Positions 24,313 through 33,511 are shown, counted from the stretch's first letter. The stretch: 64,000 bases of DNA from Spirochaetaceae bacterium (GCA_020632655.1 JACKFD010000006.1:1-64000), one strand, 5' to 3'. Made by a program: numbers and translations. Notes: generated by a model from the letters alone, not told the origin.

Positions 24313-25125
24313 CTAGGCCGGCCCCAGCCGCTCCAGCTGTCGCGCCGCCTCCTCTGCGCGCTCCGACTCGGGGTAGTCCTTCTGCACGCGCCTGAAGACC
24401 GTGCGCGCCGCCTCGTGGAATTTCGGTCCGAGCTTGAGCAGCGACTCGCCCTGCCGGTAGAGCGCGTCGGGCGCCTTCGGGCTGTCGGGGTAGACGCTGA
24501 CGACGGCATTGAAGCGCACGACGGCGCGCTTGAATTCCTCGTTCTTGTAGGTGCAGTCCGCCAGCCAGTAGGCCGCGTCGTCCGCATAGCCCGAGGTCGG
24601 GTGCGCCTGGAGGAACGTGGTGAAACGGTCGATGCAGGCCGTGTAGTCGTCCGCGCGCCAGGCCTCGAGGGCGCGCTGGTAGCCGGCGAGCTCCTCGTCG
24701 GGCGCCGCGCCCGCACCACCGCCGGCGATCGCGGCCACCTGACCCGCGTCTCCGCCTCCACTCGCGGCTCCCGTCCCGGCGGCACCATCCGGTGTCGGCG
24801 TCGGAGCGGCCTGCGCGCCCTGGGCGATCGCCGTGCGCGTCCGTCGGACCTCGGCGAGCGCGTCCGCCGACTCCTTGCGGGCGATCTCGAGGTCGCCCTT
24901 CAGGTCCCGCACCTCCTGCCGGAGCGTGTCGACCTCGGCCGAGAGGGCGGCGATGCGCGCGAAGGGGTCCGGGCCCTCGCGGCCCTGGCGGTGGTACTTG
25001 GCCACCTGCTCCTGCAGGGCCAGGAAGTCGCCCTGCGTCGCGCAGCCGACCGGCGCGAGCAGCATCAGCGCGGCCAGCGCGTAGCACCCCTTCGATCGGC
25101 CCCCCCGCCTCGCTCGAGTCCGCAT
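24313..25125 (-). CDS. cpoB: Tol-associated periplasmic coordinator CpoB (YbgF)
   Basis: About 270 residues. A signal peptide with lipobox-like LLAPVGC (about 16-24) is followed by a coiled coil (RIAALSAEVDTLRQEVRDLK), an Ala/Gly linker and three TPR repeats (YQRALEAWRADDYTACIDRF, GYADDAAYWLADCTYKNEEF, PDALYRQGESLLKLG). CpoB coordinates Tol-Pal with peptidoglycan synthesis. It lies 146 nt after tolB; the pal gene usually found between the two is missing. ATG 25125 is chosen to start at the signal peptide. Confidence 0.92.
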   Translation of the reverse strand: MRTRARRGGRSKGCYALAALMLLAPVGCATQGDFLALQEQVAKYHRQGREGPDPFARIAALSAEVDTLRQEVRDLKGDLEIARKESADALAEVRRTRTAIAQGAQAAPTPTPDGAAGTGAASGGGDAGQVAAIAGGGAGAAPDEELAGYQRALEAWRADDYTACIDRFTTFLQAHPTSGYADDAAYWLADCTYKNEEFKRAVVRFNAVVSVYPDSPKAPDALYRQGESLLKLGPKFHEAARTVFRRVQKDYPESERAEEAARQLERLGPA

Positions 25126-25271
25126 CGTCGTCCCCACCGTCCTACGCGTCCCCTGCGATTCCCGACATCCACGAGATTCCCGCATGCACGCATCCCCCCG
25201 GATCCGTCCTGCGCTCCGGCATCCGATCCGGACCGGGTCCGGTTTCGGGGGCCGCGCAGTCTAGCAGGCCG

Positions 25272-26681
25272 TCAACGGGCCTGTGGCCCCCAGGCCGGCT
25301 GAATATTGGTCCCCGAGCGCCCCGTGAGGCGCTGGACGTTCTGCCCATTCCAATCCGCGACGTAGAGGTCGTAACGCCCCCGGCGGCTCGAGCTGAAGAC
25401 GAGCTTGCGGCTGTCGGGCGACCAGCTGGGCCCCTCGTCGCTCAGGGCGTGCTGGATGATCGGGAAGTTGATCTGGCCCGAGGGGTCGATCAGCCAGATG
25501 TCGAACTGGCCCCGGACCCGGGTCTCGTACGCGATCCAGCGGCCGTCGGGCGACCAGGCCGGGGAGGCGTTGTAGGAGCCCGTGTAGGTGAGCCGGCGGA
25601 GGTCGCTGCCGTCGCGCTTCATCAGGTAGAGCTGCGGCGAGCCGCTGCGATCGGAGACGAAGACGATCTCCCGGCCGTCCGGGGACCAGGCGGGCGAGAG
25701 GTCGAGGGCGGGATGGTCCGTGAGTCGTCGGACCTCGCCGCCGCGACGCTGCACGAGGTAGAGCTCGGCCGCGCCGTCGACGCTCGAGACGAAGGCGAGC
25801 TCCTGGCCGGTCGGGTCGAAGCGACCGCGGTATTTCGGCCGACCACGCATCACGTGAGCGAGGATCGGGCCGGGGGTGATCTCGGCGCTACGGGCCGTGA
25901 GGAAGAAGCCCGGCTGCACGCCGTCGTAGGCGACGTAGAGCACGCCCTTGCCGTCGGGCAGCCACTCGGGCGCCATCTTGAGCGCGTCGGAACGCGTGGC
26001 GGGGCGCTGGTCGCGCCCGTCGGCGGACATGACGTAGAGCTCGCGATGGCCCGTGCGATCCGAGATGAAGGCGATCTCCGTCGACGCGACGCCGCGGGTG
26101 CCGGTCAACGCCTCGACGATCTCGTCGCCGACGAGCCTTCCGAGCCGCTCGAGCCGATCGCGGTCGCCGACGACGCGCCCCGTCTCGAGCGTCCGACATC
26201 GCGCCACGTCCCAGATCCGCAGGTCCGCGCGCAGCCGCTCGCCCTCACGACGCACCTCGCCCTGCACCACGGAGTCGGCGCCGCTCGAGCGCCAGCTCTC
26301 GCAGTCGAGTCGCTCTTCGCCCTCGAGCGGGGGACTCTGGTCCGGCCCGAGGTAGGCCGCGTGGTCGAGCGGCACGACCACGCCCGAGAAGACGAGCGCG
26401 CGCTCGATCTCCTCGCGCAGGGTCTCGACCCGCTCCTCGCCGACCGGCGGCCCCACCATCTGGAAGCGCAGCACCGCGGCCTTGAACGCCGTGACACCAC
26501 CCGGTGTGATCTCGAGGGTCGGCATCGGCCCCCGCTCGCCCTCGAGCTCCTGGGCCCGGGCCGTTCCGCCGCCCGACGGCAGCCCCGGCGTCCCCACCAT
26601 CAGCACCATGCAGAGCCCTGCGCCCAGGCGCACGGCCGCCCGCCCGGCACTCCGCCTCGATCGATTCCGCACCGCCTTCAA
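25272..26681 (-). CDS. tolB: Tol-Pal system protein TolB
   Basis: 469 residues. Periplasmic beta-propeller of the Tol system. A signal peptide spans about 1-43, an N-terminal alpha/beta domain follows (AAVLRFQMVGPPVGEERVET, IVEALTG), and then six WD-like repeats with the TolB signatures TEIAFISDRTGHRELYVM, LSPAWSPDGREIVFVSDRSG and NASPAWSPDGRWIAYET. Its start overlaps the tolA stop by 4 nt (ATGA). Confidence 0.97.
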   Translation of the reverse strand: MKAVRNRSRRSAGRAAVRLGAGLCMVLMVGTPGLPSGGGTARAQELEGERGPMPTLEITPGGVTAFKAAVLRFQMVGPPVGEERVETLREEIERALVFSGVVVPLDHAAYLGPDQSPPLEGEERLDCESWRSSGADSVVQGEVRREGERLRADLRIWDVARCRTLETGRVVGDRDRLERLGRLVGDEIVEALTGTRGVASTEIAFISDRTGHRELYVMSADGRDQRPATRSDALKMAPEWLPDGKGVLYVAYDGVQPGFFLTARSAEITPGPILAHVMRGRPKYRGRFDPTGQELAFVSSVDGAAELYLVQRRGGEVRRLTDHPALDLSPAWSPDGREIVFVSDRSGSPQLYLMKRDGSDLRRLTYTGSYNASPAWSPDGRWIAYETRVRGQFDIWLIDPSGQINFPIIQHALSDEGPSWSPDSRKLVFSSSRRGRYDLYVADWNGQNVQRLTGRSGTNIQPAWGPQAR

Positions 26682-27589
26682 GTCGCCTCCGATCGGAAGA
26701 TGAACGTCAGCAATCCGGGCTGCGGCGGGGGAGGCAGGGGGGAGACCTTCATCACCGCGCGCACGGCGTTGTCGTCGAAGTTGGGATCGCCCGAGGAGCG
26801 CACGACCCGCGGCTCACCGAGCACGTCGCCCGTCGGCGAGAGCCGCAGCTCGAGGGTCGTCGCGAGTCCGCGCCCGCGCAGGCTCGCCGGCGTGACCCAT
26901 TGACTCTGGATGCGCCGCTGGGTCTCGCGGATCCAGTTCGCGAGCTCCGCGGAGACCGCCACCCCGCCGCGGCTCGAGCCGGGCTCGCCCGTCGACCCCG
27001 ACGACGCCGTCTTCTGCGGCTGGGCCGGTCGCGGTGCCAACAGGTCGGCGGTGTCGTCCTCGCCGAGCTCGTCGTCGAGGGCCGCCATCGCGTCCTCGTA
27101 GCTCATCGGCTCTGCCTTGCGCGGCCGCGGATCGGGCGTCGCCTTCGACTCGGCGGGCTTCGCCTCCTTGGCGACGGGCGGCGGCTTCGGGGCCGGCGGC
27201 GTGGGCTTCGTCTCCGGCTTCGTCTCCTTCTTCTTTTCCGGCTGCGAAGGGGACTCCTCCGGCAGCACCTGGACCGGCGCCTTCGCGACCGGCGGCGCCG
27301 GCTTCGGGGCCGGCGTCGGCGCGGGCGGTGGCGACGCCTCGGCGGGCGGTGCGGGCTCGGCCTTAGGCGGTCGTCCGCCGCGGGCGGCGGGCGGCGCGGC
27401 CCCGGCCGGCCCCGCCACGAGGTCGACGGAGATCACCTCCGGCAGCTCGGCCACGGGCATCGGCGGGGCGATCGCGAACGCCGCGAAGACGAGGCCGTGC
27501 AGAGCCAGGGAGACGCACGTCGCGTTGCGCACCCGGCGGCGATGGTCGAACAGATGCTCGTCCTGCCACCCGATCGCGTCGGCCGTCAA
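26678..27589 (-). CDS. tolA: TolA/TonB-type energy-transducing protein
   Basis: 303 residues. One N-terminal membrane segment (CVSLALHGLVFAAFAIAPP), a long Pro/Lys/Glu/Ala region (about 60-190) that spans the periplasm, and a C-terminal TonB/TolA domain (ETQRRIQSQWVTPASLRGRG, LELRLSPTGDVLGEPRVVRS). Position between tolR and tolB with ATGA overlaps on both sides makes TolA the best name, although the C-terminal domain reads as TonB_C. Confidence 0.9.
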   Translation of the reverse strand: MTADAIGWQDEHLFDHRRRVRNATCVSLALHGLVFAAFAIAPPMPVAELPEVISVDLVAGPAGAAPPAARGGRPPKAEPAPPAEASPPPAPTPAPKPAPPVAKAPVQVLPEESPSQPEKKKETKPETKPTPPAPKPPPVAKEAKPAESKATPDPRPRKAEPMSYEDAMAALDDELGEDDTADLLAPRPAQPQKTASSGSTGEPGSSRGGVAVSAELANWIRETQRRIQSQWVTPASLRGRGLATTLELRLSPTGDVLGEPRVVRSSGDPNFDDNAVRAVMKVSPLPPPPQPGLLTFIFRSEAT

Positions 27590-27999
27590 TGCTCTTCCTC
27601 GGTCACGATGCCGAGTCGCGTCGCACCCGCCCGGCGCGCGGCGGCCATGGCCTGCACGACCACACCGTAGGGCGCAGCCTCGTCGGCGCGCAGGAAGACC
27701 TCCTTCGAGCCCCGCGCGTCGAAGACCGCCTCGAGCTTCGTCTGCAGCTCAGCCTTCGGGATCACCTGCCGCGCGAGCGAGTAGGTCCCGTCCTTCGTCA
27801 CGGTCAGCACGAGCGGCGCGGTCGGCATGCGGATCGGCTGGGTCGTCGTCTCGGGCAGGTTCACGTCCATGCCCTGCAGCATGAGCGGCGCAGTCACCAT
27901 GAAGATGATCAGGAGCACGAGCACGACGTCGACGAAGGGCGTCACGTTGATGTCGCCGTTCGCCCGACGCGAGCGCCCTCTCCCGAGCTGCACGCCCAT
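27586..27999 (-). CDS. tolR: TolR/ExbD-type proton channel protein
   Basis: 137 residues. GDINVTPFVDVVLVLLIIFMV is the diagnostic N-terminal helix with the channel Asp. A periplasmic domain follows (KDGTYSLARQVIPKAEL, VFLRADEAAPYGVVVQAMAAA). It overlaps tolA by 4 nt and starts 6 nt after the tolQ stop. Confidence 0.96.
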   Translation of the reverse strand: MGVQLGRGRSRRANGDINVTPFVDVVLVLLIIFMVTAPLMLQGMDVNLPETTTQPIRMPTAPLVLTVTKDGTYSLARQVIPKAELQTKLEAVFDARGSKEVFLRADEAAPYGVVVQAMAAARRAGATRLGIVTEEEH

Positions 28000-28005
28000 C
28001 GCGCG

Positions 28006-28746
28006 CTACTCCCCGCCCGCCGCGCGGCTGCTCTCGCGAACGCCCGCGCCCTCGGCGCCGACCACGGGCTGCATCGCGCCCTGGCCCTGCATCAGCCGCG
28101 CGAGGTCCTCCTGGAACTGCGAGGAGAAGCGCTCGAGATTGCCGAGCACCGCGTCGATGCGGCCGCCGAAGGCGTTGTAGGCGATCGTCGCGGGGATCGC
28201 CGTGAGCAGGCCGACGGCGGTCGCGACGAGCGCCTCGGCGATGCCCGGACCGACGACGGCGAGGCTCGCCTGACCGGCCTCGCCGATGCTCTGGAAGGCG
28301 GCGATGATGCCGACCACCGTGCCGAAGAGGCCGATGAAGGGCGTGGCGGAGCCGGTCGTCGCGAGGAAGGGCATGCCGCGTTCGAGCCTTCGCACCTGCG
28401 CGCTCGACGCCCACTCGACGGAGCGCTCGAGCTGCTGGACGAGACGATCGCGCGTGCGATCGCTCGCGTTGCGATGGCGCGCGGTCTGCGTCTCGTCGGC
28501 GGTCGTCAGGAAGACGACGGCGAGCGGGCTGCGATCGAGGTGCCGCGCGGCGTCGTAGACTTCGTTCCAATCGTCCCGGCGATAGACCTCCAGAAAGGCC
28601 TCGCTGTCTTCGTCGGCGGCTCGCAGCTCCCACCACTTCGTGGCGATGATCGTCCACGACATGACGGAGAAGACGAGCAGCAGCAGCAGGACGAGCTTGA
28701 CGATGAGACCCGCCTGAAGGATCAGGCTGATCAGGTCGAAGCTCAC
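28006..28746 (-). CDS. tolQ: TolQ/ExbB/MotA-type proton channel protein
   Basis: About 246 residues. Three membrane helices: the first near the N-terminus (LVLLLLLVFSVMSWTIIATK), and the pair GSATPFIGLFGTVVGIIAAF and GIAEALVATAVGLLTAIPA with the conserved channel residues. It uses the proton gradient to drive Tol. I prefer GTG 28746 (VSFDLISLILQAG), with GAGGGGGGAT upstream, to the longer frame from 28803. First gene of tolQRAB-cpoB. Confidence 0.95.
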   Translation of the reverse strand: MSFDLISLILQAGLIVKLVLLLLLVFSVMSWTIIATKWWELRAADEDSEAFLEVYRRDDWNEVYDAARHLDRSPLAVVFLTTADETQTARHRNASDRTRDRLVQQLERSVEWASSAQVRRLERGMPFLATTGSATPFIGLFGTVVGIIAAFQSIGEAGQASLAVVGPGIAEALVATAVGLLTAIPATIAYNAFGGRIDAVLGNLERFSSQFQEDLARLMQGQGAMQPVVGAEGAGVRESSRAAGGE

Positions 28747-28960
28747 GGCATCCCCCCTCGTACCGCGTCGGGCCTTCCGGGCCCGCTTCGGATGTCGTCC
28801 CACCCCGGCCTACGACCCCAAACCGGTCGCTCTCGCACGGGGACCGCCCTATGCTGGGCGCCCGTCGCACGTCGCGACGGGCGAACCCGGGCCCAGGGCT
28901 TCGATCGGGACACCGCGCGTGGATCGGCGGTGCCGCGAAATCTAGGGGAGAAGCGATTCC

Positions 28961-30514
28961 ATGACCATGCGAGTCCAGATCGACGCCGGCGACGTGGGCG
29001 CGATCCAGGCCGATACGCTCGTGATCCCGATCACCCGTCGCGGTGAAACGCCCAGCGCCCTGCCCCAAGGTCTCTCTGCCATCGATCGGCGCATGGGCGG
29101 TCGACTCGCGGACGCGCTGGCGGCCGGCGACTTCAAGGCCAACGTGGGCGATCGGCTCGTGATCTACGGCCCGCGCGACGGCGACCTGGTGCGCTGCGTG
29201 CTGCTCGGTCTGGGCGAGGCGGAGAAGATCGACGACGCGGCGCTGCGCGAGCTGGGTGGACGCGTCGGTCGCGAGGCGGCCCGCGCGAATACGGGCCGGG
29301 TCGCCCTCGTCGTGCCGCCGGGACCGGGGCTCGCGCCCGAACGAGCGGCGGCGCGGCTCGCCGACGGCATCCTGCTCGGCGCCTACGACTTCGATCGCTA
29401 CCAGACAGCCGGCAGCAAGGCCACGGGCAAAGGCAAGGGACGGGACGCCCGACGCAGCGCCTCGAGCCGACTGCGGATCGCCTTCGTGAGGCGCACGAAG
29501 GGCCTGGCCCGGCTGCGTTCGGAGGTCCGCGACACCCTCCACGTGACCGAGAGCCAGATCGCCGCCCGGGATCTCTCGAACGAGCCGCCGAACGTGATCT
29601 ACCCGGAGACCCTGGCGCGGGCGTGCCGCAGCATGGCCCGCGCGGTCGGCCTGCGCTGCGCCGTGATGTCCGACGCCGAGCTCCGCCGTCGCAAGATGGG
29701 CGCGATCCTCGCCGTCGGTCAGGGCAGCCAGCACCCGCCGCGGATGATCGTGCTCGAGCACGGTGCGACGGCGGCCCGCAAGAAGAAGGGCACCCTCGCC
29801 ATGATCGGCAAGGGCATCACCTTCGACTCCGGCGGCCTCTCGCTCAAGCCGGCGGCGAGCATGCCGGACATGAAGCACGACATGTCCGGGGCGGCGGCGG
29901 TCTTCGGGGCCATGCGCGCGATCGCCCTGCTCGACCTGCCGATCCACGTCGTCGGCGTGATCGCGGCGGCGGAGAACATGCCGAGCGGGACGGCCTATCG
30001 CCCGAGCGACATCATCGAGAGCGCCTCGGGCCAGACGATCGAGATCGTGAACACCGACGCCGAGGGGCGGCTCGTGATGGCGGACGCGCTCCACCACGCG
30101 GTCCGGACCTGGAAGCCCGACGCGATGATCGACGTCGCGACGCTGACCGGCGCGGCGATGCTCGCCTTCGGCCCCTGGGCGACGGCGGGGCTCGGCAACG
30201 ACGACGCCCTGCTCGCCGAGCTGCGCGAGGCGGGCGACCGGGCGGGCGAGACCGTCTGGCCGATGCCGCTGCTCGACGTCCACACGAAGGCGATGAAGAG
30301 CAAGGTCGCCGACTGGAAGAACTCGGGCGGCCGCGACGCCGGCGTCTCGACCGCGGGCGCCTTCCTGAAGGGCTTCGTCGGCGACACGCCCTGGGTCCAC
30401 CTCGACATCGCCGGCTCCGGCATGACCTCGACCCAGACGCCGCTGCACGTCGGCGGGGCGACGGGGGTGGGGGTGCGGATGTTGACCGAGTGGGTGAGCG
30501 CCCGGGCGCGCTGA
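28961..30514 (+). CDS. pepA: Leucyl aminopeptidase (M17)
   Basis: 517 residues, normal length. It removes N-terminal amino acids with two metal ions. Catalytic and metal-binding blocks: IGKGITFDSGGLSLKP, MKHDMSGAAAV and VNTDAEGRLVMADAL. The N-terminal macrodomain-like part (about 1-170) has the expected DLSNEPPNVIYP junction. The ATG at 28961 is followed by an alternative in-frame ATG two codons later. It is divergent from tolQ. Confidence 0.97.
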   Translation: MTMRVQIDAGDVGAIQADTLVIPITRRGETPSALPQGLSAIDRRMGGRLADALAAGDFKANVGDRLVIYGPRDGDLVRCVLLGLGEAEKIDDAALRELGGRVGREAARANTGRVALVVPPGPGLAPERAAARLADGILLGAYDFDRYQTAGSKATGKGKGRDARRSASSRLRIAFVRRTKGLARLRSEVRDTLHVTESQIAARDLSNEPPNVIYPETLARACRSMARAVGLRCAVMSDAELRRRKMGAILAVGQGSQHPPRMIVLEHGATAARKKKGTLAMIGKGITFDSGGLSLKPAASMPDMKHDMSGAAAVFGAMRAIALLDLPIHVVGVIAAAENMPSGTAYRPSDIIESASGQTIEIVNTDAEGRLVMADALHHAVRTWKPDAMIDVATLTGAAMLAFGPWATAGLGNDDALLAELREAGDRAGETVWPMPLLDVHTKAMKSKVADWKNSGGRDAGVSTAGAFLKGFVGDTPWVHLDIAGSGMTSTQTPLHVGGATGVGVRMLTEWVSARAR

Positions 30515-30535
30515 GCTCGGCCGAACGCCGTTGGG

Positions 30536-30979
30536 GGCCGTGCCAGGCGTCCCGGCCGTCGGCCCTCCCGGCTCCAGTTTCCTTCGCCGCGCGGGCGGGA
30601 GCGCTGGTTGCCTCGGCGTCAAAGCTCGGCGCGGCTCGAGCTTCATGTCGCCGGGACGGCCGCCGCCCGTGCCGCTCGGGACGGATGCGCTTCGCGAACG
30701 GACACGCCCCGACGGCAGGTGTACAGATGACGGCCGTGCTCGGCCGACTCGTTTCGGCTCACGCGCCGGCCTTGCAGGGCGTACGTCCACTCATCCCAGT
30801 CGATCTGTAGACGAACATCCGGCACGCCCTGCCGAGCGACCCGGGCGGTCGCCGTGTCGCGTGTGCATGAAGCGGGAGGCGCGCCGCGCTTTGAAGCCGA
30901 GGCAACCAGCGGGACCGCCCGCGCGCCGACAGAAGCTGCGCACGCGATACGGTGACCGACCGGGGCGCCTGGCACGGCC
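30536..30979. repeat. Large imperfect inverted repeat element (unrecognised)
   Basis: Arms of about 134 bp (30536-30669) and about 138 bp (30842-30979, inverted) share GGCCGTGCCAGGCG at the outer ends. The core 30589-30647 matches 30866-30924 at 51 of 59 positions by hand alignment. Between them lies about 172 bp of non-repeat sequence. It fills the gap between convergent pepA and the PNPOx gene. No transposase, target-site duplication or RNA family is recognised. It could act as a bulky terminator, a MITE-like element or a structured RNA. Confidence 0.8.
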
Positions 30980-30993
30980 GAATCAGGCGGTCG

Positions 30994-31458
30994 TCAGTAG
31001 GCGACGTCCAGCTTGCGGTGGTCCCAGCTCATGACCTTCTGCGGCCGGACGCGGATCACCGTCTTCTTCTTGCACATCTCGCGCGTGAACTCCGCCGCCT
31101 GCTCGCGCGTCACACCCGGCGTGTTGCGCACGACGACCTCGACGTGGAGGGCGTGGACCGTGTCGTAGTCCTCGACGAGCTCCGCCTGGCAGTTGATCGA
31201 GACGCCGCGCAGCTCGTTGTACTGCTCGCCGTCCTCGAGCAACACGGCCATGCGCGGGTCGCGCTTCAGGTTCACGATCTTCTGCGCCTTCGTGAAGGTC
31301 TCGAGCACGATCGCGCCGTCCACGACGGCGAACCACATGACGGTCAGATGCGGCGTGCCGTCCTTGTTCAGCGTGCAGACCTGGATGCTGCGCTGGGTCT
31401 CGATGAACGCCCACATCTCGTCTTCCGTCATCGCGATCAGGTCTCGGCGGCTCGGCAA
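30994..31458 (-). CDS. PNPOx-fold flavin/F420-type oxidoreductase
   Basis: 154 residues. SRRDLIAMTEDEMWAFIETQ is the usual N-terminus of the family, followed by VCTLNKDGTPHLTVMWF, KAQKIVNLKRDPRMAVLLED and a C-terminal strand. Proteins of this type bind FMN or F420 and reduce a range of compounds. I choose TTG 31458 because AGGAG lies 7 nt upstream and the reading matches family starts; ATG 31431 would lose nine conserved residues. Convergent with pepA across the inverted repeat. Confidence 0.87.
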   Translation of the reverse strand: MPSRRDLIAMTEDEMWAFIETQRSIQVCTLNKDGTPHLTVMWFAVVDGAIVLETFTKAQKIVNLKRDPRMAVLLEDGEQYNELRGVSINCQAELVEDYDTVHALHVEVVVRNTPGVTREQAAEFTREMCKKKTVIRVRPQKVMSWDHRKLDVAY

Positions 31459-31898
31459 GTCTGCTCTCCTGCGGGTCCCGACGCGGCGCGCGGGTGCTCG
31501 AACGGTTCGAGGAGCGACGCTAGCACCCGGCCCGACGGCGAGCGGGCCGGGCGGGCCCTGCGGGCGCCACGCGGGACGGCGCGTGGACCGGGAGTCGGGA
31601 GAACGCCCGATCCGAGAGGCGGCGCGATGTGTCGAAGCGGAGCGAATGCGCATTCACGGGGCGTGTTCCGAAGCGCGGCGCGGTGCCGCGCGCGAAGAAC
31701 GCAACCTTCCGTTGCACCCCTCGACGGGGTCGGAGCAGGGACTCATTCTCTGCGCCGAATCGGATGACCCGAGAGCCGCCGAGGGGGGTCTCGATCGACG
31801 AGACCCGATCGGAGTCGAAGCCGACGATCGCTTCGAACCGACATTTCCGGGTGTCGACGAGAGCCGACACGAGAGACCGAGACGAGAGGAGTAGACCG
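31459..31898. other. 440-nt divergent gap, no gene recognised
   Basis: Lies between the PNPOx gene (minus) and the cytochrome gene (plus) and should contain both promoters. The longer plus frame through it (from 31629) is open only by chance and lacks a ribosome site. No RNA or repeat is recognised. Confidence 0.55.
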
Positions 31899-32279
31899 AT
31901 GCATCGATTCTTCACGACCATCCTGGCGATCGCCGCGATCACGATTCCGTCCGCCGCCTTCGCAGGCGACGCGGCCGCGGGCAAGGCGAAGTTCCTCGAG
32001 CTCTGCGTCTCGTGCCACGGCGAGGGTGGCAAGGGCGATGGCCCGACGGGCAAGGCGCTCGCCGCCGCCGGACAGCCGGCGCCGCGCGACTTCACGGTCG
32101 GTGACTTCAAGCTCGACACCGACGGCGACGGCAAGGCCGGCACCGACGCGGACCTCAAGAACGTGATCACCAAGGGCGCCCTCGCCTACGGCGGGTCGGC
32201 CATGATGGCTCCGGTCCAGGGTCTGAGCGACGCCGACCTCGAGAACCTCATCGCGTTCATCCGGTCGCTCAAGCAGTAG
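31899..32279 (+). CDS. Periplasmic c-type cytochrome
   Basis: 126 residues. A signal peptide (FFTTILAIAAITIPSAAFA) is followed by a single haem site CVSCH at about 34-38. The sixth ligand is probably Met in GGSAMMAPVQGLSD, and a final helix (LENLIAFIRSLKQ) completes a class I small cytochrome c. It is an electron carrier with unknown partner. GAGGAG precedes ATG 31899. Confidence 0.93.
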   Translation: MHRFFTTILAIAAITIPSAAFAGDAAAGKAKFLELCVSCHGEGGKGDGPTGKALAAAGQPAPRDFTVGDFKLDTDGDGKAGTDADLKNVITKGALAYGGSAMMAPVQGLSDADLENLIAFIRSLKQ

Positions 32280-32374
32280 CGCCCCGACCGCGACCCGCTT
32301 CGAAGCCGCGCGCGGCCCGGCTCGTGCCAACGAGCCAGGCCGCGCGCTCTGCTATCGTGGCCCGCCATCGAGCC

Positions 32375-33511
32375 ATGACAGCCCCCCGAGACGAATCCGC
32401 CGAGACCCGCCAGGGCACAGCGTCCGCGTCGCCCCCCGATCCGGGGCCCGACGAGGAGAGCGAAGAGATCGCCGACGAGCCGATCGACGCGCTCGAAGCG
32501 GAGCTCGTGCTCGACGACGACCTCGACGAGTCGGACGACGACGGCGGGAGCGAGGACGACGACGCGCCCGACGCGGATCCGGGCGCCTCGCGAACCGCGA
32601 CGGCCGCCTCCGAACTCTCCCTGCCGGTCGTGCCCGTCGCCGCCGGCGTCGCCCAGGCGACGGCCCTCTCCGCCTACATGTCCCAGCTCCGACACTACGC
32701 GCCCATTTCGCGCGAGGAGGAGCACGAGCTCGCCGTGCGCTGGGTCGAGGACGGGGACGTCGACGCGGCGAAGATGCTGGTGCTCTCGAATCTGCGGCTC
32801 GTCGTGAAGATCGCGATGGAGTATCGCCGCGCCTGGACCAACACCCTCGACCTGATCCAGGAGGGCAACGTCGGCCTGATGGAGGCCGTCCAGCGCTTCG
32901 ACCCCTACCAGGGCGTCAAGCTCTCCTCCTATGCCGTCTACTGGATCCGTGCCTACGTCCTGAAATACATCCTCGACAACATGCGCAGCGTGCGGCTCGG
33001 CACGACGCGCGCCTCGCGCAAGCTCTTCTTCCGGCTCAACAAGGAGAAGCGCGAGCTCGAGCGGCAGGGCTACGAGGTCGAGCCCCGGCTCCTCGCCGAG
33101 CGGCTCGAGGTGTCCGAGCAGGACGTGATCGACATGGAGACCCGGCTCTCGCGACCGGACCTCTCCTTCGACGCACCCCTGCGCAGCGACGAGGCCGATG
33201 GCATGACGGTCGGCGACCGCATGGCGGCTCCGGGGATCGACTCGGAGACCTCCGTCGGCACGAGCGAGCTCCGCCAGGTCTTCCTCGAGCAGATCGAGGC
33301 GTTCGCCGAGACCCTCGGCGAACGCGACCTGCAGATCCTTCGCGAACGGATCCTCGCCGAAGAGCCCCGGACCCTGGCCGAGCTCGGCGAGGCGTTCTCG
33401 GTCTCCCGGGAACGCGTGCGTCAGCTCGAGGCGAAGCTCGTCAAGCGGCTGCGCACGTACATGGAAGAGAACCTCGTGGACTTCGAATACTACGGACCGG
33501 GCGCCGACTGA
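32375..33511 (+). CDS. RpoH-like alternative sigma factor with acidic N-terminal extension
   Basis: 378 residues from ATG 32375. The first 95 residues are very acidic (DDDLDESDDDGGSEDDDAPD) and not part of normal RpoH. The sigma core follows: region 1.2/2.1 SAYMSQLRHYAPISREEEHE, region 2 LIQEGNVGLMEAVQRFDPYQ and WIRAYVLKYILDN, an RpoH-box-like segment RKLFFRLNKEK, and region 4 RTLAELGEAFSVSRERVRQLE. It directs RNA polymerase to heat-shock-type or stationary-phase promoters. GTG 32357 and 32324 are other start options. The stop overlaps the next gene. Confidence 0.9.
   Translation: MTAPRDESAETRQGTASASPPDPGPDEESEEIADEPIDALEAELVLDDDLDESDDDGGSEDDDAPDADPGASRTATAASELSLPVVPVAAGVAQATALSAYMSQLRHYAPISREEEHELAVRWVEDGDVDAAKMLVLSNLRLVVKIAMEYRRAWTNTLDLIQEGNVGLMEAVQRFDPYQGVKLSSYAVYWIRAYVLKYILDNMRSVRLGTTRASRKLFFRLNKEKRELERQGYEVEPRLLAERLEVSEQDVIDMETRLSRPDLSFDAPLRSDEADGMTVGDRMAAPGIDSETSVGTSELRQVFLEQIEAFAETLGERDLQILRERILAEEPRTLAELGEAFSVSRERVRQLEAKLVKRLRTYMEENLVDFEYYGPGAD

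Noticed and set aside
28804..28960. Riboswitch or RNA upstream of pepA
   Set aside because: The divergent gap shows no recognisable conserved RNA motif; only promoter sequences are expected.
27749..30790. Minus-strand open frame of 1013 codons opposite pepA
   Set aside because: Composition is typical of a shadow frame (Arg/Gly/Ala-rich). pepA on the plus strand has clear family motifs throughout.
30643..30975. 110-codon minus-strand ORF inside the inverted repeat
   Set aside because: It spans the second arm and the centre, has no ribosome site, and the similar reading in the other arm follows simply from nucleotide similarity.
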